Shown here one piece after another: positions 9,290-18,178 of a DNA stretch of 53,887 nucleotides; the stretch's first letter is position 1; each line of letters starts with the position of its first letter. The notes beneath the pieces are model-generated. The model ran no database searches and was not told the origin of the DNA. It saw nothing but the letters and a program-made list of their open reading frames with translations. Made by a program: the position numbers and the translations under genes. Origin of the DNA: an uncultured Methylocystaceae bacterium (GTDB lineage: Bacteria > Pseudomonadota > Alphaproteobacteria > Rhizobiales > Beijerinckiaceae); assembly GCA_903870245.1 (NCBI GenBank), contig CAIQCB010000017.1, forward strand, positions 1 to 53,887. Direction: 5' to 3'.

Positions 9290-10123
9290 TTAATTCAGTC
9301 CCAGCAGGCGACGAAAACAGAACTCGTAAACAGCTTGAGGCAAAAGACGCCGTAAAAGCGGCAACACGCCCTGCGCCGGCATGGCGACCACATAGCGTAA
9401 GCTGGGAGCGGGATCTTCGAGAATTTTTTCGACTAACGCCGCAACCGGCTCCGCTGTTGCAGCGCGCGCTTCGAAAGCCTCTCTCTTTAACAGGAAAGAG
9501 TCGAAAGCGCGGGCATAAATCCCTTGCTGTGTTTCTTTCGAAATCCGGCGGCTAGCCTGTATGCCTGTACGATAATCGCCCGGCTCGACCAGACTCACAT
9601 GAACGCCATGGGGGGCCATTTCATATCGCAGGCTTTCGCTAAATCCCTCCAGTGCGAATTTGCTGGCGCAATAATGCGCGGTGAAGGGTAATCCGATAAG
9701 TCCAGCAAGCGAACTAATGTTGACGATATATCCGCCCCGCGCCCGCAGTGTGGGCGCCGCCGCCCGGCATACGCGTAAGGCCCCCAAAAAATTCGTTTCG
9801 AAAATTGCTCGCGCCTCTTCCATCGGAACATCTTCGACTGAACCCCGCATCGAATAGCCCGCGCTATTGACAATCGCGTCTATCCTGCCGGCCGTAGTCA
9901 GAATCCTGTCAATCGCCGTGCAAACGGAAGCGTCTTCGGTGACGTCCATCGGTAGCCACTGTATGTTAAAATCCGACACAGGGATCGGCGCGCTGACATT
10001 TCGGGCGCCGCCAAAAACGCGCCAGCCCTTCGCCGCCAGCCGTTCTGCGCACAACAGGCCGATCCCAGACGATGCGCCCGTAACAAGCACGACCCGCTGT
10101 GGAGAATTGTCGGCCATCGTCAT
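9290..10123 (-). CDS. Short-chain dehydrogenase/reductase (SDR)
   Basis: 277 aa classical SDR. The cofactor motif TGASSGIG lies at about residues 15-22, the structural NAG-like segment is VNSAGYS, the catalytic serine is in NISSLAGL, and YCASK carries the catalytic Tyr and Lys. The family oxidises or reduces hydroxyl/keto groups with NAD(P)H. It is the first gene of a two-gene operon with the cyclase-family hydrolase. The ATG at 10123 has only a weak ribosome site; a second ATG two codons later is possible. Substrate not assignable. Confidence 0.82.
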   Translation of the reverse strand: MTMADNSPQRVVLVTGASSGIGLLCAERLAAKGWRVFGGARNVSAPIPVSDFNIQWLPMDVTEDASVCTAIDRILTTAGRIDAIVNSAGYSMRGSVEDVPMEEARAIFETNFLGALRVCRAAAPTLRARGGYIVNISSLAGLIGLPFTAHYCASKFALEGFSESLRYEMAPHGVHVSLVEPGDYRTGIQASRRISKETQQGIYARAFDSFLLKREAFEARAATAEPVAALVEKILEDPAPSLRYVVAMPAQGVLPLLRRLLPQAVYEFCFRRLLGLN

Positions 10124-10465
10124 TATTCAGTCTCGCTCGCGCCGGCGCAAAAATCATTTGTCGAGGGTGGATATTCAGGAGTCCTCAAGCTTATTAACCA
10201 CATTTGTCCACCTTGTTTCATCCTTCGCCCGAGCACCCCTGGAAAGAGTCCTTGTCCGGCATGCCCAAAGCCTTTTTCTGGCTTTTAAATTCAATAAATT
10301 CAATTGATTAGAAATCACATCAAATTTTACGGAAGTTGATCAGAAAGCATTAGCCCTAATAAGCCTTGCGCCGCATTTTAATAGCTTTGCATAAAATGCG
10401 GCGGAATTATTTTCATTAATGGAAAAACTCCCTGCCTATTCTCGTCTCATCAACGGGAGGCGGTC
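10124..10465. other. Divergent intergenic region between the SDR and LapG-like genes
   Basis: 342 bp without a gene, AT-richer than its surroundings. It must hold promoters for the SDR gene (minus) and the protease gene (plus). The one clear structure is a 12-bp perfect inverted repeat at 10369-10403, listed separately. Confidence 0.55.
10369..10403. promoter_or_regulatory. 12-bp perfect inverted repeat, possible operator or hairpin
   Basis: CGCCGCATTTTA at 10369-10380 and TAAAATGCGGCG at 10392-10403 are exact reverse complements separated by 11 bp. It lies 63 bp before the LapG-like start codon in a divergent promoter region, where a regulator-binding palindrome is plausible. The AT-rich tail could also make it a terminator-like hairpin, but no gene ends just before it on the plus strand. 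Confidence 0.5.
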
Positions 10466-11095
10466 ATGTTCGGGTTCATCGGCAAAACGGTTCGGGTTCT
10501 GGCTCTGACGGGCGTCGCCCTGCTGCTTTCCAACGCAAATAGCGCCGCCGCCATTCACCCCGAGACAGTCAATGCTGCGCCGACAGGTTCGGAGACCAGC
10601 GTTCCCTATGGTTGGGTGGAATTTTGCGAGCGTCACGCCGAGGAGTGCCTCGAAGAGGATCACGCCGCACAGGACATAGAACTGACGGCAGCCGCCCTCA
10701 AGCGCATCAGCCGCATCAACGCTGAAATCAATCGCAGCATTGAACCCATGACCGACATCGATCAATGGGGAATGATTGATCGCTGGGATCTGCCTGCCGA
10801 CGGTAAAGGCGATTGCGAGGATTACGCACTATTGAAGCGAAAGAGTCTGGTTGCTGCTGGCTTTCCCCGCGCCGCGCTACTGATCACTGTCGTCAAGCAG
10901 AGGAATGGCGAGGGGCATTCAGTGCTGACGATCAAAACCTCACAGGGCGATTATGTGCTCGACAATCTGACAGATCGGGTTAGGCCATGGTCCGCGACGC
11001 CCTATCGATTCGTCAAACGGCAGTCGCAGGAAAATCAGAATGTGTGGGTGGCGATTGCGCCCAAGGATGAAGGCTCCCAACTTGCTCAGCGGTGA
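10466..11095 (+). CDS. Transglutaminase-like cysteine peptidase (BTLCP, LapG-related), exported
   Basis: 209 aa with a signal peptide (residues 1 to about 29, ending NSAAA). The catalytic triad of the bacterial transglutaminase-like cysteine proteinase family (PF06035) is visible: C117 in GDCEDYALLKR, H151 in GHSVLT and D166 in VLDNLTDRVRPW. LapG, the studied member, cuts a surface adhesin in the periplasm to release biofilms and is held back by the c-di-GMP receptor LapD. No lapD or large adhesin gene is here, and this short stand-alone form is common in Rhizobiales, so the LapG role is only a possibility. GGGAGG precedes the ATG. It converges with smpB, 15 bp apart. Confidence 0.82.
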   Translation: MFGFIGKTVRVLALTGVALLLSNANSAAAIHPETVNAAPTGSETSVPYGWVEFCERHAEECLEEDHAAQDIELTAAALKRISRINAEINRSIEPMTDIDQWGMIDRWDLPADGKGDCEDYALLKRKSLVAAGFPRAALLITVVKQRNGEGHSVLTIKTSQGDYVLDNLTDRVRPWSATPYRFVKRQSQENQNVWVAIAPKDEGSQLAQR

Positions 11096-11110
11096 CGGGC
11101 GGAAACAAGA

Positions 11111-11587
11111 TCAGCCTTTGTCCCGTAAAAGACGACCTTTTTCTCGACCCCAGTCGCGCTTCTTTTCGACCTCGCGCTTGTCGTGCAATTTCTTGCCGCG
11201 CCCCAGCGCAATTTCGAGCTTCGCGCGACCGTCAGCGTTGAAATAGAGCTTGAGCGGCACGATGGTCATGCCCTCGCGCTCCACCGCCTGCGCGAGTTTG
11301 GCGATTTCGCGCATCTTGAGCAGCAATTTGCGCGGACGCTTGGGAGTATGGTTGAAGCGGTTGCCCGAGAGATATTCCGGGATATTGGCGTTCACCAACC
11401 ACGCTTCGCCGTGACGATCGACGTGAGCATAGCTCTCGGCGATCGTCGATTTACCTGTTCTCAGCGATTTTACCTCGGTGCCTGTCAGCGCCAGTCCGGC
11501 CTCGAAAGTCTCGCCAATCTCATAATTATAGCGAGCCTTGCGATTGTCCGCGACAATTTTGAGTTTTGGCTCCGGCTTGACGGCCAC
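11111..11587 (-). CDS. smpB: SsrA-binding protein SmpB
   Basis: 158 aa, standard size. The N-terminal [29 protein letters not shown] block is the conserved SmpB OB-fold core, and the basic C-terminal tail ([16 protein letters not shown]) is the part that enters the ribosomal decoding centre. SmpB carries tmRNA to stalled ribosomes for trans-translation. The start is GTG at 11587 with GAGAG upstream; the gene follows dapA on the same strand by 39 bp, an arrangement familiar in Rhizobiales. The tmRNA gene is not in this window. Confidence 0.96.
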   Translation of the reverse strand: MAVKPEPKLKIVADNRKARYNYEIGETFEAGLALTGTEVKSLRTGKSTIAESYAHVDRHGEAWLVNANIPEYLSGNRFNHTPKRPRKLLLKMREIAKLAQAVEREGMTIVPLKLYFNADGRAKLEIALGRGKKLHDKREVEKKRDWGREKGRLLRDKG

Positions 11588-11626
11588 GGGGGGCTCTCGG
11601 TTCGCGTGTCTGAATCAGGATTGGCG

Positions 11627-12514
11627 TCAAAGAACGCCGGCGTGAGCCATCGCGGCGCGGATACGCTCTTTTGTCTGTGCGGACGACGGCACCAGCGGCA
11701 ACCTTACTTCCTCGGTCGCCTTGCCAAGCAAAGACAGGGCGTATTTGGCGCCGGTGACGCCAGCCTCCAGGAAGGTTGCGACATGCAGCGGCACGAGCTT
11801 ATCCTGAATCTCCAGGGCTTTTGCGTAATCACCGGCCAGACAAGCGTTTTGCAGGTCGGCGCAGAGGCGCGGAGCGATGTTGGAGACGACGGAAATACAC
11901 CCATGAGCGCCGGCGGCCATACAGGCCAGCGCGGTGAGATCGTCGCCAGAAAGCTGAATAAAGTCCGGACCCATTGCCTCGCGCTGGAGAGAAATACGGC
12001 CGATATTGCCGGTCGCATCCTTCACGCCGACGATATTTTTCAGGTCCGATAGCCGTTTCATTGTCTCGACAGTCATGTCGACCACCGAGCGGGGAGGTAT
12101 GTTGTAGATGATGATCGGGATCGATACGGCGTCGTTAATCGCCTTGAAATGCAGATAAAGCCCCTCCTGATTGGGCTTGTTGTAATAGGGCGTGACGATG
12201 AGCAGGGCGTCGGCCCCGGCGCGTTCAGCATGGCCGGCAATGGCGATGGCCTCGCGAGTGTTATTGGAGCCGGCTCCGGCGATCACCGGCACACGCCCCT
12301 TGGCGGCGCGGATAGTCTCGGTAATGACCCGGCCGTGCTCTTCATGAGTGAGCGTCGGGCTCTCACCAGTCGTGCCGACCGGAACAAGGCCGTGGGTGCC
12401 GTTCTCGATCTGCCAGTCGATCAGGTGGCGCAACCCCGTGAAATCGACTTCGCCATTGGCGAAGGGGGTCACAAGGGCGGTGATCGACCCATGAAAAATA
12501 GCCTTTTTGCTCAT
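11627..12514 (-). CDS. dapA: 4-hydroxy-tetrahydrodipicolinate synthase
   Basis: 295 aa from the ATG at 12514, preceded by AGGAGAT; the frame stays open further upstream but that part does not resemble DapA. It condenses pyruvate with aspartate semialdehyde in lysine/diaminopimelate synthesis. The Schiff-base lysine is K165 in GVKDATGN, the catalytic tyrosine is Y137 in IIYNIPPRS, and the pyruvate-binding GTTGE is at 47-51. It is transcribed with smpB and divergently from the lytic transglycosylase gene; the 210 bp between their starts should hold both promoters. Confidence 0.95.
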   Translation of the reverse strand: MSKKAIFHGSITALVTPFANGEVDFTGLRHLIDWQIENGTHGLVPVGTTGESPTLTHEEHGRVITETIRAAKGRVPVIAGAGSNNTREAIAIAGHAERAGADALLIVTPYYNKPNQEGLYLHFKAINDAVSIPIIIYNIPPRSVVDMTVETMKRLSDLKNIVGVKDATGNIGRISLQREAMGPDFIQLSGDDLTALACMAAGAHGCISVVSNIAPRLCADLQNACLAGDYAKALEIQDKLVPLHVATFLEAGVTGAKYALSLLGKATEEVRLPLVPSSAQTKERIRAAMAHAGVL

Positions 12515-12724
12515 AAAAACAACCGATCTCCTGCGCCTCACCGCCGCCGTATTCTCGTCGCTAACTCGCGATGGACATGTTCTCTTTAACCCCTGGCGGG
12601 AGGCGAGAAAAGCCCTGCCGCCCGTCAGAGCGCGGCTAGAGTGCGCAAGGCGCGATACGAGAGTGGTTAACGCTTTGCAAATAATTCGAGCGCAAACTTG
12701 GGCGTCAACGAGAGCTGCAGACCG

Positions 12725-15010
12725 ATGACGCTTCCCAAACACATCGATAATCGCCTGAAAATTGTCGCCGCCGCGACAACCATCGCCCTCGCTGTGCCAG
12801 CCTGGACAGGATTTAACCAAAAGGCGTCGCCGGAAGCCGTGAACGTCGACAGTCTGTCGGCGATCCCCTTCAACATGACGACATGGCGGGCGCGGGTGGG
12901 ACCGGCTCAGGAGGCCCTGCGCGGCTATGTGACCGGCGCGCCAGTGCAGGAAGAAGCCGCCCACCCCCCGGAAAACGCCCTGGCGGGAAGCGATGACGCC
13001 GCTGGCCCGACTAACGCCGCCGCCCCAGACACCGTCACTCCACCCTCAACCGCGACTGAAGCGGCCCCTGCTGAAAGGGCGGATGCGGAGTTGCAGAGAC
13101 TATTGGGACCTGAGGCCAAAAGCTACGGGCTGGCGCTGGCCGCATATAAATCTGGCGATTTCCGCACGGGGGACGCGGCGAGCGCGGAACTCACCTCCGC
13201 CGCAGCCGAAGCCGCCGCACAGTGGGTCGGTCTAAGACTGCATGCCAGGGAGGCGGGCTTCAAACGTCTCTCGGGCTTTCTCGCCACCCATCCCAATTGG
13301 CCGGCGGCCGATTGGGCGCGCAAGCGCATCGAATTGGCGTTGTTTAATGAGCACCAGACCGACAACGTCATTCTCGCCTGGTTCGGCGACGCCTCGCCGC
13401 TGACAGGCTATGGGAAATTTCTTTTGGCCCGGGCGCTGGCGCGTCGCGGCGATTTCGACAGAGCAGCGCGACTCGCCCGGGAGGCTTGGCGGCGCGACGA
13501 TCTTGGCCCCGGTTTCGAGGAGCAATTTTTTAAGGAGCTGGGCGAGTTCCTTAGGGTTCAGGATCATAAATATCGCGCCGACAGGCTACTCTACCATGGC
13601 AAGACAGCCTTGGCGCTGCTCGCCGCCGAACGCGCAGGCCCCGAGATCATCCTGCTGGCCCGCGCCCGCGCCAGCGGCGGCGAAAAAGCCTTCGCCAGCG
13701 TGCCCGCATTGTTGCAAAACGATCCAGGGCTGTTTTATTCCCGTATCCGGACGCTCAATAACGCAAAAAATTTCACTGCCGCTGCCGCATTGCTTCGCAA
13801 GTCGCCAAGTGATCCCGAACGCGTGATCGAGGGTGATCTCTGGTGGCTGGAGCGTCGGCAAACGGCGCGGAGAGTTCTCGATCTCGGCGACGCCGAAACC
13901 GCATATGTCATTTGCGCCCAGCACGCCGCGCAATCGACCGCCAACAAGGTTGAGGCTGAATTCATGGCTGGCTGGATCGCCTTGCGCTTTCTCGACGATC
14001 CCTCACGCGCCACACCGCACTTCGCCACAATGGAGTCCATCGCCGAAACGCCATTACAGAAATCGCGCGCCCTCTATTGGCGCGGGCGCGCCGCGGAGGC
14101 TCTGAGAACCGCGGAAACCGATACGCAGGCTAAGGATTTTTTCGCCGCCGCCGCAACGCATACAACGACGTTCTACGGACAGCTCGCCGCCGCCAAAATT
14201 GACCTCTTCAAGCCAGGGGCCCCTGCGCCCTCGCCAATGCGACCGGCGCCGGAGGCCGCGCCGGGGGGCGAACGTCACGCGGCGGTGACAGCCGTTGAAC
14301 TCTTGCTGGCCAGCGGCGACAAGGACATTGCAACGCCACTGGCGCTCGACGCGGCGAAATCTCTCCCCGACGCACGACAGGTTGCAGCCCTTGGCGCGGT
14401 GATCGAGCGTCAGCGTGACGCAAAACTGTCGCTGACGTTCGGCAAAAGCGCCTCATATCGAGGCGTAGCGCTTGATCAGGTCGCATTCCCGAATTACGGC
14501 GTGCCGGAATTTACGCCCCTGCCGGGATCGGCGCCGCGCTCGATCGTCTACGCGATCGCCCGTCAGGAGAGCGCTTTCGATCCGAAAGCCCTGTCCTCGG
14601 CAGGCGCCATGGGATTGATGCAAATGATCGCAGCAACGGCCCGACATACTGCGTTTCAGCACGGCGTCAGCTTCGATGTCTCTCGCATGTTGAACGAACC
14701 GGCGTTCAACGCCCAGCTCGGCGCCGCCCATCTCGGCACGCTGCTCGGCGAATATAAAGGCGCCTATCTTCTCTCTTTCGCGGCTTACAACGCGGGCGGC
14801 GGCCGGGTAAAGCAATGGATTGAAGCCTATGGCGATCCACGCAAGCCAGATGTGGACCCAATCGATTGGGTCGAGCGCATCCCGATCGCCGAAACCCGCA
14901 ATTATGTCCAGAGAGTCATGGAGAATCTGATCGTCTACCGAGCGCAGTTCGGCGAATTCGATACGCGATCGCCGCATCTGGAATTGGCGCGGGTCGGCGA
15001 CGCTCCCTAG
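12725..15010 (+). CDS. slt: Soluble lytic murein transglycosylase (Slt70-like)
   Basis: 761 aa from the ATG at 12725; the frame can be read from a TTG at 12698, but the ATG gives a clean signal peptide (residues 1-29). A Pro/Ala-rich linker is followed by a long alpha-helical repeat domain and a C-terminal SLT domain (PF01464) from about residue 600. The catalytic glutamate is in [12 protein letters not shown], with the GAMGLMQM and [12 protein letters not shown] motifs. It cleaves the MurNAc-GlcNAc bond of peptidoglycan to give 1,6-anhydro ends in the periplasm. The position beside dapA and smpB is common in Rhizobiales. It converges with ackA. Confidence 0.9.
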   Translation: MTLPKHIDNRLKIVAAATTIALAVPAWTGFNQKASPEAVNVDSLSAIPFNMTTWRARVGPAQEALRGYVTGAPVQEEAAHPPENALAGSDDAAGPTNAAAPDTVTPPSTATEAAPAERADAELQRLLGPEAKSYGLALAAYKSGDFRTGDAASAELTSAAAEAAAQWVGLRLHAREAGFKRLSGFLATHPNWPAADWARKRIELALFNEHQTDNVILAWFGDASPLTGYGKFLLARALARRGDFDRAARLAREAWRRDDLGPGFEEQFFKELGEFLRVQDHKYRADRLLYHGKTALALLAAERAGPEIILLARARASGGEKAFASVPALLQNDPGLFYSRIRTLNNAKNFTAAAALLRKSPSDPERVIEGDLWWLERRQTARRVLDLGDAETAYVICAQHAAQSTANKVEAEFMAGWIALRFLDDPSRATPHFATMESIAETPLQKSRALYWRGRAAEALRTAETDTQAKDFFAAAATHTTTFYGQLAAAKIDLFKPGAPAPSPMRPAPEAAPGGERHAAVTAVELLLASGDKDIATPLALDAAKSLPDARQVAALGAVIERQRDAKLSLTFGKSASYRGVALDQVAFPNYGVPEFTPLPGSAPRSIVYAIARQESAFDPKALSSAGAMGLMQMIAATARHTAFQHGVSFDVSRMLNEPAFNAQLGAAHLGTLLGEYKGAYLLSFAAYNAGGGRVKQWIEAYGDPRKPDVDPIDWVERIPIAETRNYVQRVMENLIVYRAQFGEFDTRSPHLELARVGDAP

Positions 15011-15124
15011 TTAGATGCGCTTTCCGCCGAATTGGAAAAACAGTCTGGCGAAAAAAGCGCGATTAATCAAATGACCGGCCCCGCCGTCTGATTTAATCAC
15101 ACCGGGAATAGCTCAGGCGCAAGT

Positions 15125-16306
15125 TCAATCCCCCGTCGTGGAGGCGTCAAGAACCTCGTGCATATGCCTGGCGATCATCGCCTCCTCATCGGTCGCAAGT
15201 GAGAGGATTCTCACACCGGAGTCAGGCGACGAAATCTCTTGCGCTCCGCATTGATTAGCCTCTGCGTCGATCCGCAGCCCCAACCAGGACAATCCCTCGA
15301 CAACGCCGGCGCGCACCCGAACAGAATGTTCGCCAATGCCGCCAGTGAAGACCAGCATATCGAGTCCGTGCAGTGTCGCTGCAAGCGCGGCGGTCTCCAT
15401 ACAGATCCGGTGCACGAAATAATCGATAGCTTCGGCGGCGGCGATCGATGTCGAGGCCTCCAGCACGCGCATATCCGACGATAGGCATGAAAGACCCAGC
15501 AAGCCGGACTCGTGATAAAGCAGCCGCGTTAGTTGCGCCGCGGTGAGTCCCTCGTGATCAAGCAGATAGATCAACAGACCAGGATCAATGGCGCCACAGC
15601 GGGTGCCCATCGGCAGACCTTCAAGCGCCGAAAAGCCCATCGTCGTTGCGACGGAACGACCCTGCCTCAGGGCGCAGAGCGAGGCGCCATTGCCAAGATG
15701 TGCGACAATCGTGCGTCGATCTACGAAAGCCGGGGCGACAATCGGCAATTTGCGCGCGATAAATTCATAGGACAAACCATGAAAGCCAAAGCGCCGGAGC
15801 CCACGTTCGTAGAGCGCGCGCGGCAAGGCGTAGGCGTCATTAACAAAGTCGTGGCCGCGATGAAAAGCCGTATCAAAACAGCCGATTTGCGGTAATGACG
15901 GGAACGCCTGCTGCGCCGCCGCGACGCCAGCAAGATTATGCGGTTGATGCAGCGGCGCGAGAGGAGTTAACGCTGCCAATTCATCAAGGATGGCGCCATT
16001 GAGGATCACCGGCGTCGCATGTGCGAGACCGCCATGAACGATGCGGTGACCGACCGCCCGAAGACGATCTCTCACGCCAGCGCAATCCAGCCAGTCGACG
16101 ATCCGTGTCAGCGCTCCGGCATGATTATCGATGGCGACAGCGCCAGACTCCGTGTCGCCATCCGCCCCTGTCACGCTGAAACACGGAGAGACGCCGATTC
16201 CTTCCACCTGTCCGCGCGCCACCGCTGTCTGAGTGGCAGTAGCCGCAAACAGCGCAAATTTGATCGACGACGAGCCGGCGTTCAGGGTCAGAAAGTAATC
16301 ATACAC
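15125..16306 (-). CDS. ackA: Acetate kinase
   Basis: 393 aa from a GTG at 16306, with AGGGAG about 11 bp upstream; a longer open frame to 16441 lacks family similarity before this point. The N-terminal LNAGSSSIKF phosphate-binding motif, the VGHRIVHGG segment, HLGNGASLCA and the FTGGIGEHSVRVR signature are those of acetate/propionate kinases. It interconverts acetate + ATP and acetyl phosphate + ADP. No phosphotransacetylase or phosphoketolase gene is adjacent, so its partner enzyme lies elsewhere. The gene stands alone, convergent with slt; 203 bp separate its start from the MarR-like gene. Confidence 0.93.
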   Translation of the reverse strand: MYDYFLTLNAGSSSIKFALFAATATQTAVARGQVEGIGVSPCFSVTGADGDTESGAVAIDNHAGALTRIVDWLDCAGVRDRLRAVGHRIVHGGLAHATPVILNGAILDELAALTPLAPLHQPHNLAGVAAAQQAFPSLPQIGCFDTAFHRGHDFVNDAYALPRALYERGLRRFGFHGLSYEFIARKLPIVAPAFVDRRTIVAHLGNGASLCALRQGRSVATTMGFSALEGLPMGTRCGAIDPGLLIYLLDHEGLTAAQLTRLLYHESGLLGLSCLSSDMRVLEASTSIAAAEAIDYFVHRICMETAALAATLHGLDMLVFTGGIGEHSVRVRAGVVEGLSWLGLRIDAEANQCGAQEISSPDSGVRILSLATDEEAMIARHMHEVLDASTTGD

Positions 16307-16509
16307 GGCCGCCACAGCTCCCTCAGGCAGGGATGATGGGCCAAGGAAATCCCGCCTGCCGGCTACCCTATAACCGGCGCCACGAATTTGGGGAACACAG
16401 CCTGTGCTTGACAAGGTCGCGGTCACGCGGGCCAGGCGCAAGCGGTAAAAACTTGAAATACGAGGAAAGTATCCCGATTGCGCAAGAAGCGGGATATGTC
16501 TGGTCCGGT

Positions 16510-16890
16510 TCAGTCCTCTTTGAGATGCATCGCCGTAGAGAACACCAACCTGAAATAATCTTCATAGGTGTTTAGCAGTTTGTCGGTGGGCTCGACGTGT
16601 CGATTGCGCGCATCGACAGGGTCCTGCAAAACCAGCACCCAATTATCTTGCTCCAGCCGTCGCAAATGGCGTCGAAGTTGCGGCTCGCTGAAGGGCAATA
16701 TGCCATAGAGTTGTTTGAGTCCGAAAATCGGCGCCGTGTCGTTATTCATCACGATATGAAGGCTGAGTTCATGAGCGATGGGCGAACCATCGGTTGGCAG
16801 ATTGGCGCGACACCAGTCGTTCAAAGCGATGATCGCCCGCGCCTTATTGGTAAACTTGCTCTCCAATCCCCCCCCCCCCCGATAAATCAT
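16510..16890 (-). CDS. Small MarR-like winged-helix regulator with a poly-G tract at its start
   Basis: 126 aa if read from the ATG at 16890. The centre, FGLKQLYGILPFSEPQLRRHLRRLEQDNWV, looks like the helix-turn-helix and wing of a MarR-type regulator; the C-terminus is helical and could dimerise. Codons 4-8 are formed by 13 consecutive G (coding strand), giving RGGGG before LESKFTNKARAI. No ribosome site precedes the ATG, so the true start may be a TTG just after the tract (16866) or further in. If the ATG is used, slippage in the tract would put the rest out of frame. Function and ligand unknown; the family call rests on the helical pattern only. Confidence 0.6.
   Translation of the reverse strand: MIYRGGGGLESKFTNKARAIIALNDWCRANLPTDGSPIAHELSLHIVMNNDTAPIFGLKQLYGILPFSEPQLRRHLRRLEQDNWVLVLQDPVDARNRHVEPTDKLLNTYEDYFRLVFSTAMHLKED
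16868..16880. repeat. Homopolymeric tract of 13 C (13 G on the coding strand)
   Basis: An uninterrupted run of 13 C on the plus strand, inside the first codons of the MarR-like gene. It is by far the longest single-base run noticed in the window. Tracts of this length are prone to slipped-strand changes and also to sequencing error. Confidence 0.9.
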
Positions 16891-17010
16891 AAAATACTGA
16901 TCTAAATGGATTTACTGACCTCTCTCCATTGTATTTCTCAGCTTCACGCTACGTAAAATAGAACGTTTCACAGAATTGATGAGTCTAATACTTCAGGAGA
17001 CAACAAAAAT

Positions 17011-17040
17011 CGTCGATGATTTCAATCGATATCATCGACG
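17011..17040. promoter_or_regulatory. 10-bp perfect inverted repeat upstream of the MarR-like gene
   Basis: CGTCGATGAT at 17011-17020 and ATCATCGACG at 17031-17040, with a 10-bp spacer that itself contains ATCGAT. It is about 120 bp upstream of the regulator start. Symmetric sites of this kind suit a dimeric regulator, but a hairpin in RNA is equally possible. Confidence 0.45.
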
Positions 17041-17276
17041 CATCGCGCATCAAAAAAATCTACCCAATCCGGGAATATAAGACGGAAGCAATCATGATTT
17101 GTTCGATGAGAGCGCAACCGTGGCGCTCACCAGCGTCCGGGTCATATGATTTTTATCTCGTCAGGATGAGTTGGATAGCGGAACCAGCCGTCCAAGCTTG
17201 AATAGAAAACGTTTGCAGGATTTCCGTTTCCAAATCTCGCATTATGAAGTTTTAAAACGCTCAGCAAAACGCCATA

Positions 17277-17314
17277 GCCGCGCAGCACAATAGAGGCCGC
17301 GCAGCACAATAGAG
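17277..17314. repeat. Tandem duplication of a 19-bp unit
   Basis: GCCGCGCAGCACAATAGAG occurs twice in a row (17277-17295 and 17296-17314), without mismatch, just downstream of the stop of the small membrane protein gene. It looks like a recent local duplication. Confidence 0.85.
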
Positions 17315-17329
17315 TAAGAGCTGGGCGAG

Positions 17330-17536
17330 CTATTTCCCGCCGGGCTTGATGGCCTGCGTCGCCAGCTTCGCACACTCGTCAGCCGTGCCTTTGCCGGACT
17401 TGACGCACTCGTTAAATCGAATGGATCGCTCTTTCCCCATTCGGCTCTCGCCATTCACCATAAAAGCAAGAACAGCAAAAATAGCCATTAATACGTATGC
17501 GCCCCATCGCTTCCATTTCGGCGTATCGACGTTCAT
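17330..17536 (-). CDS. Small single-pass membrane protein, unknown function
   Basis: 68 aa from an ATG at 17536 with GAGG correctly spaced upstream. Residues about 9-27 (WGAYVLMAIFAVLAFMV) form one membrane helix; the rest is short, charged and has two cysteines (in FNECVKSG and DECAKLA) that could form a disulfide if exported. Not recognised as a named family. The good ribosome site and the helix/cysteine pattern favour a real gene over chance. Confidence 0.5.
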   Translation of the reverse strand: MNVDTPKWKRWGAYVLMAIFAVLAFMVNGESRMGKERSIRFNECVKSGKGTADECAKLATQAIKPGGK

Positions 17537-17871
17537 CCCCAACCTCGTTGATTTTTGTCAATTAGACCGTCAAAATTCCAGATTTCCAGACTTGCGGCGG
17601 CTGATGCCTCTTAAAAGGGTAAAAATAGTAAAGCCTGAAAAATTTCAACCATCGGCGCCGCAACTCCTGCCGGAACGACTGTCTCAGGACGAGCCTCGAC
17701 ATCGATATTTCCGCCGACCACACATTGGGGATATTTGGGCGACTGCCGCCGAAGACGGATGGTTGGGCTTCCGGTATCCGGACGGCGCATGAGCGACGAT
17801 TGGACACATCGTCGCCAGGCTCCAGTGGCGCCAGACTGTTACGGAAGGGTCGAAGTAAAGGAGAGCGTCGC
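17537..17871. other. Intergenic region before the HicA-like gene
   Basis: 335 bp. A plus-strand open frame ending at 17792 (last about 60 codons from ATG 17605) has no ribosome site and no recognisable motif, and its earlier part lies antisense to the small membrane protein gene, so it is not called. The notable structure is an 8-bp stem-loop, GCGACGAT at 17793-17800 and ATCGTCGC at 17808-17815, about 57 bp before the HicA-like start. Confidence 0.45.
17793..17815 (+). promoter_or_regulatory. Stem-loop in the leader of the HicA-like gene
   Basis: An exact 8-bp inverted repeat with a 7-nt loop ahead of the ribosome site. It could be an operator for an autoregulator or an RNA hairpin. Evidence is symmetry and position only. 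Confidence 0.35.
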
Positions 17872-18138
17872 ATGAACCACAAACATCGCGTGGCCTTGCA
17901 TGCGCTCTTCACGCATCCCGTCAGCAATAACATCGATCTGCGAATCGTAAAATCGACGCTGGAGGATATAGGCGCCGAAATCTCCCATGGCGGCCATGGC
18001 CAATTGATCGTGAAACTGAACGGCCATACGCATGGCTTTCACGACAGCCATCGTCATTTGACGAAAGACGAGGTCGCAGAGTTGCGAAAATTTCTGACCT
18101 TGGCGGGGATTGATCCCGAGCGGGATTATCCACTCTAG
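17872..18138 (+). CDS. HicA-like (YcfA family) toxin-fold protein without a HicB partner
   Basis: 88 aa, start ATG preceded by AAAGGAGAG. The N-terminus MNHKHRVALHALFTHPVSNNI, the GAEISHGGHGQLIVKLNG strand-turn and the C-terminal EVAELRKFLTLAGI helix match the pattern of HicA/YcfA double-stranded RNA-binding-fold proteins (PF07927). HicA toxins are mRNA endonucleases neutralised by HicB, usually encoded next door. Neither flank holds a HicB-like gene: the next gene is convergent and the previous one is far away and opposite. It may be an orphan, or a non-toxic relative. The HxxGH-type region keeps several histidines, so loss of activity cannot be claimed. Confidence 0.68.
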   Translation: MNHKHRVALHALFTHPVSNNIDLRIVKSTLEDIGAEISHGGHGQLIVKLNGHTHGFHDSHRHLTKDEVAELRKFLTLAGIDPERDYPL

Positions 18139-18178
18139 ACCTTGTTTTCGGCCGCAAGCCCCCATCACCTGGACCTTG

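Larger units (their letters stand above)
16891..17329. other. Intergenic region upstream of the MarR-like gene
   Basis: 439 bp with no convincing gene. It holds a 10-bp perfect inverted repeat at 17011-17040 and a 19-bp tandem duplication at 17277-17314, both listed separately. Composition is more AT-rich near the MarR-like gene, as expected for its promoter. Confidence 0.5.

Noticed and set aside
15011-15124. Shared terminator between slt and ackA (GATTAATCA / TGATTTAATC)
   Set aside because: The arms match only with a bulge and the loop is long; not strong enough to list.
17605-17795. Possible 62-codon plus-strand gene before the HicA-like gene
   Set aside because: No ribosome site and no recognisable feature; the stretch overlaps a region better explained as leader.
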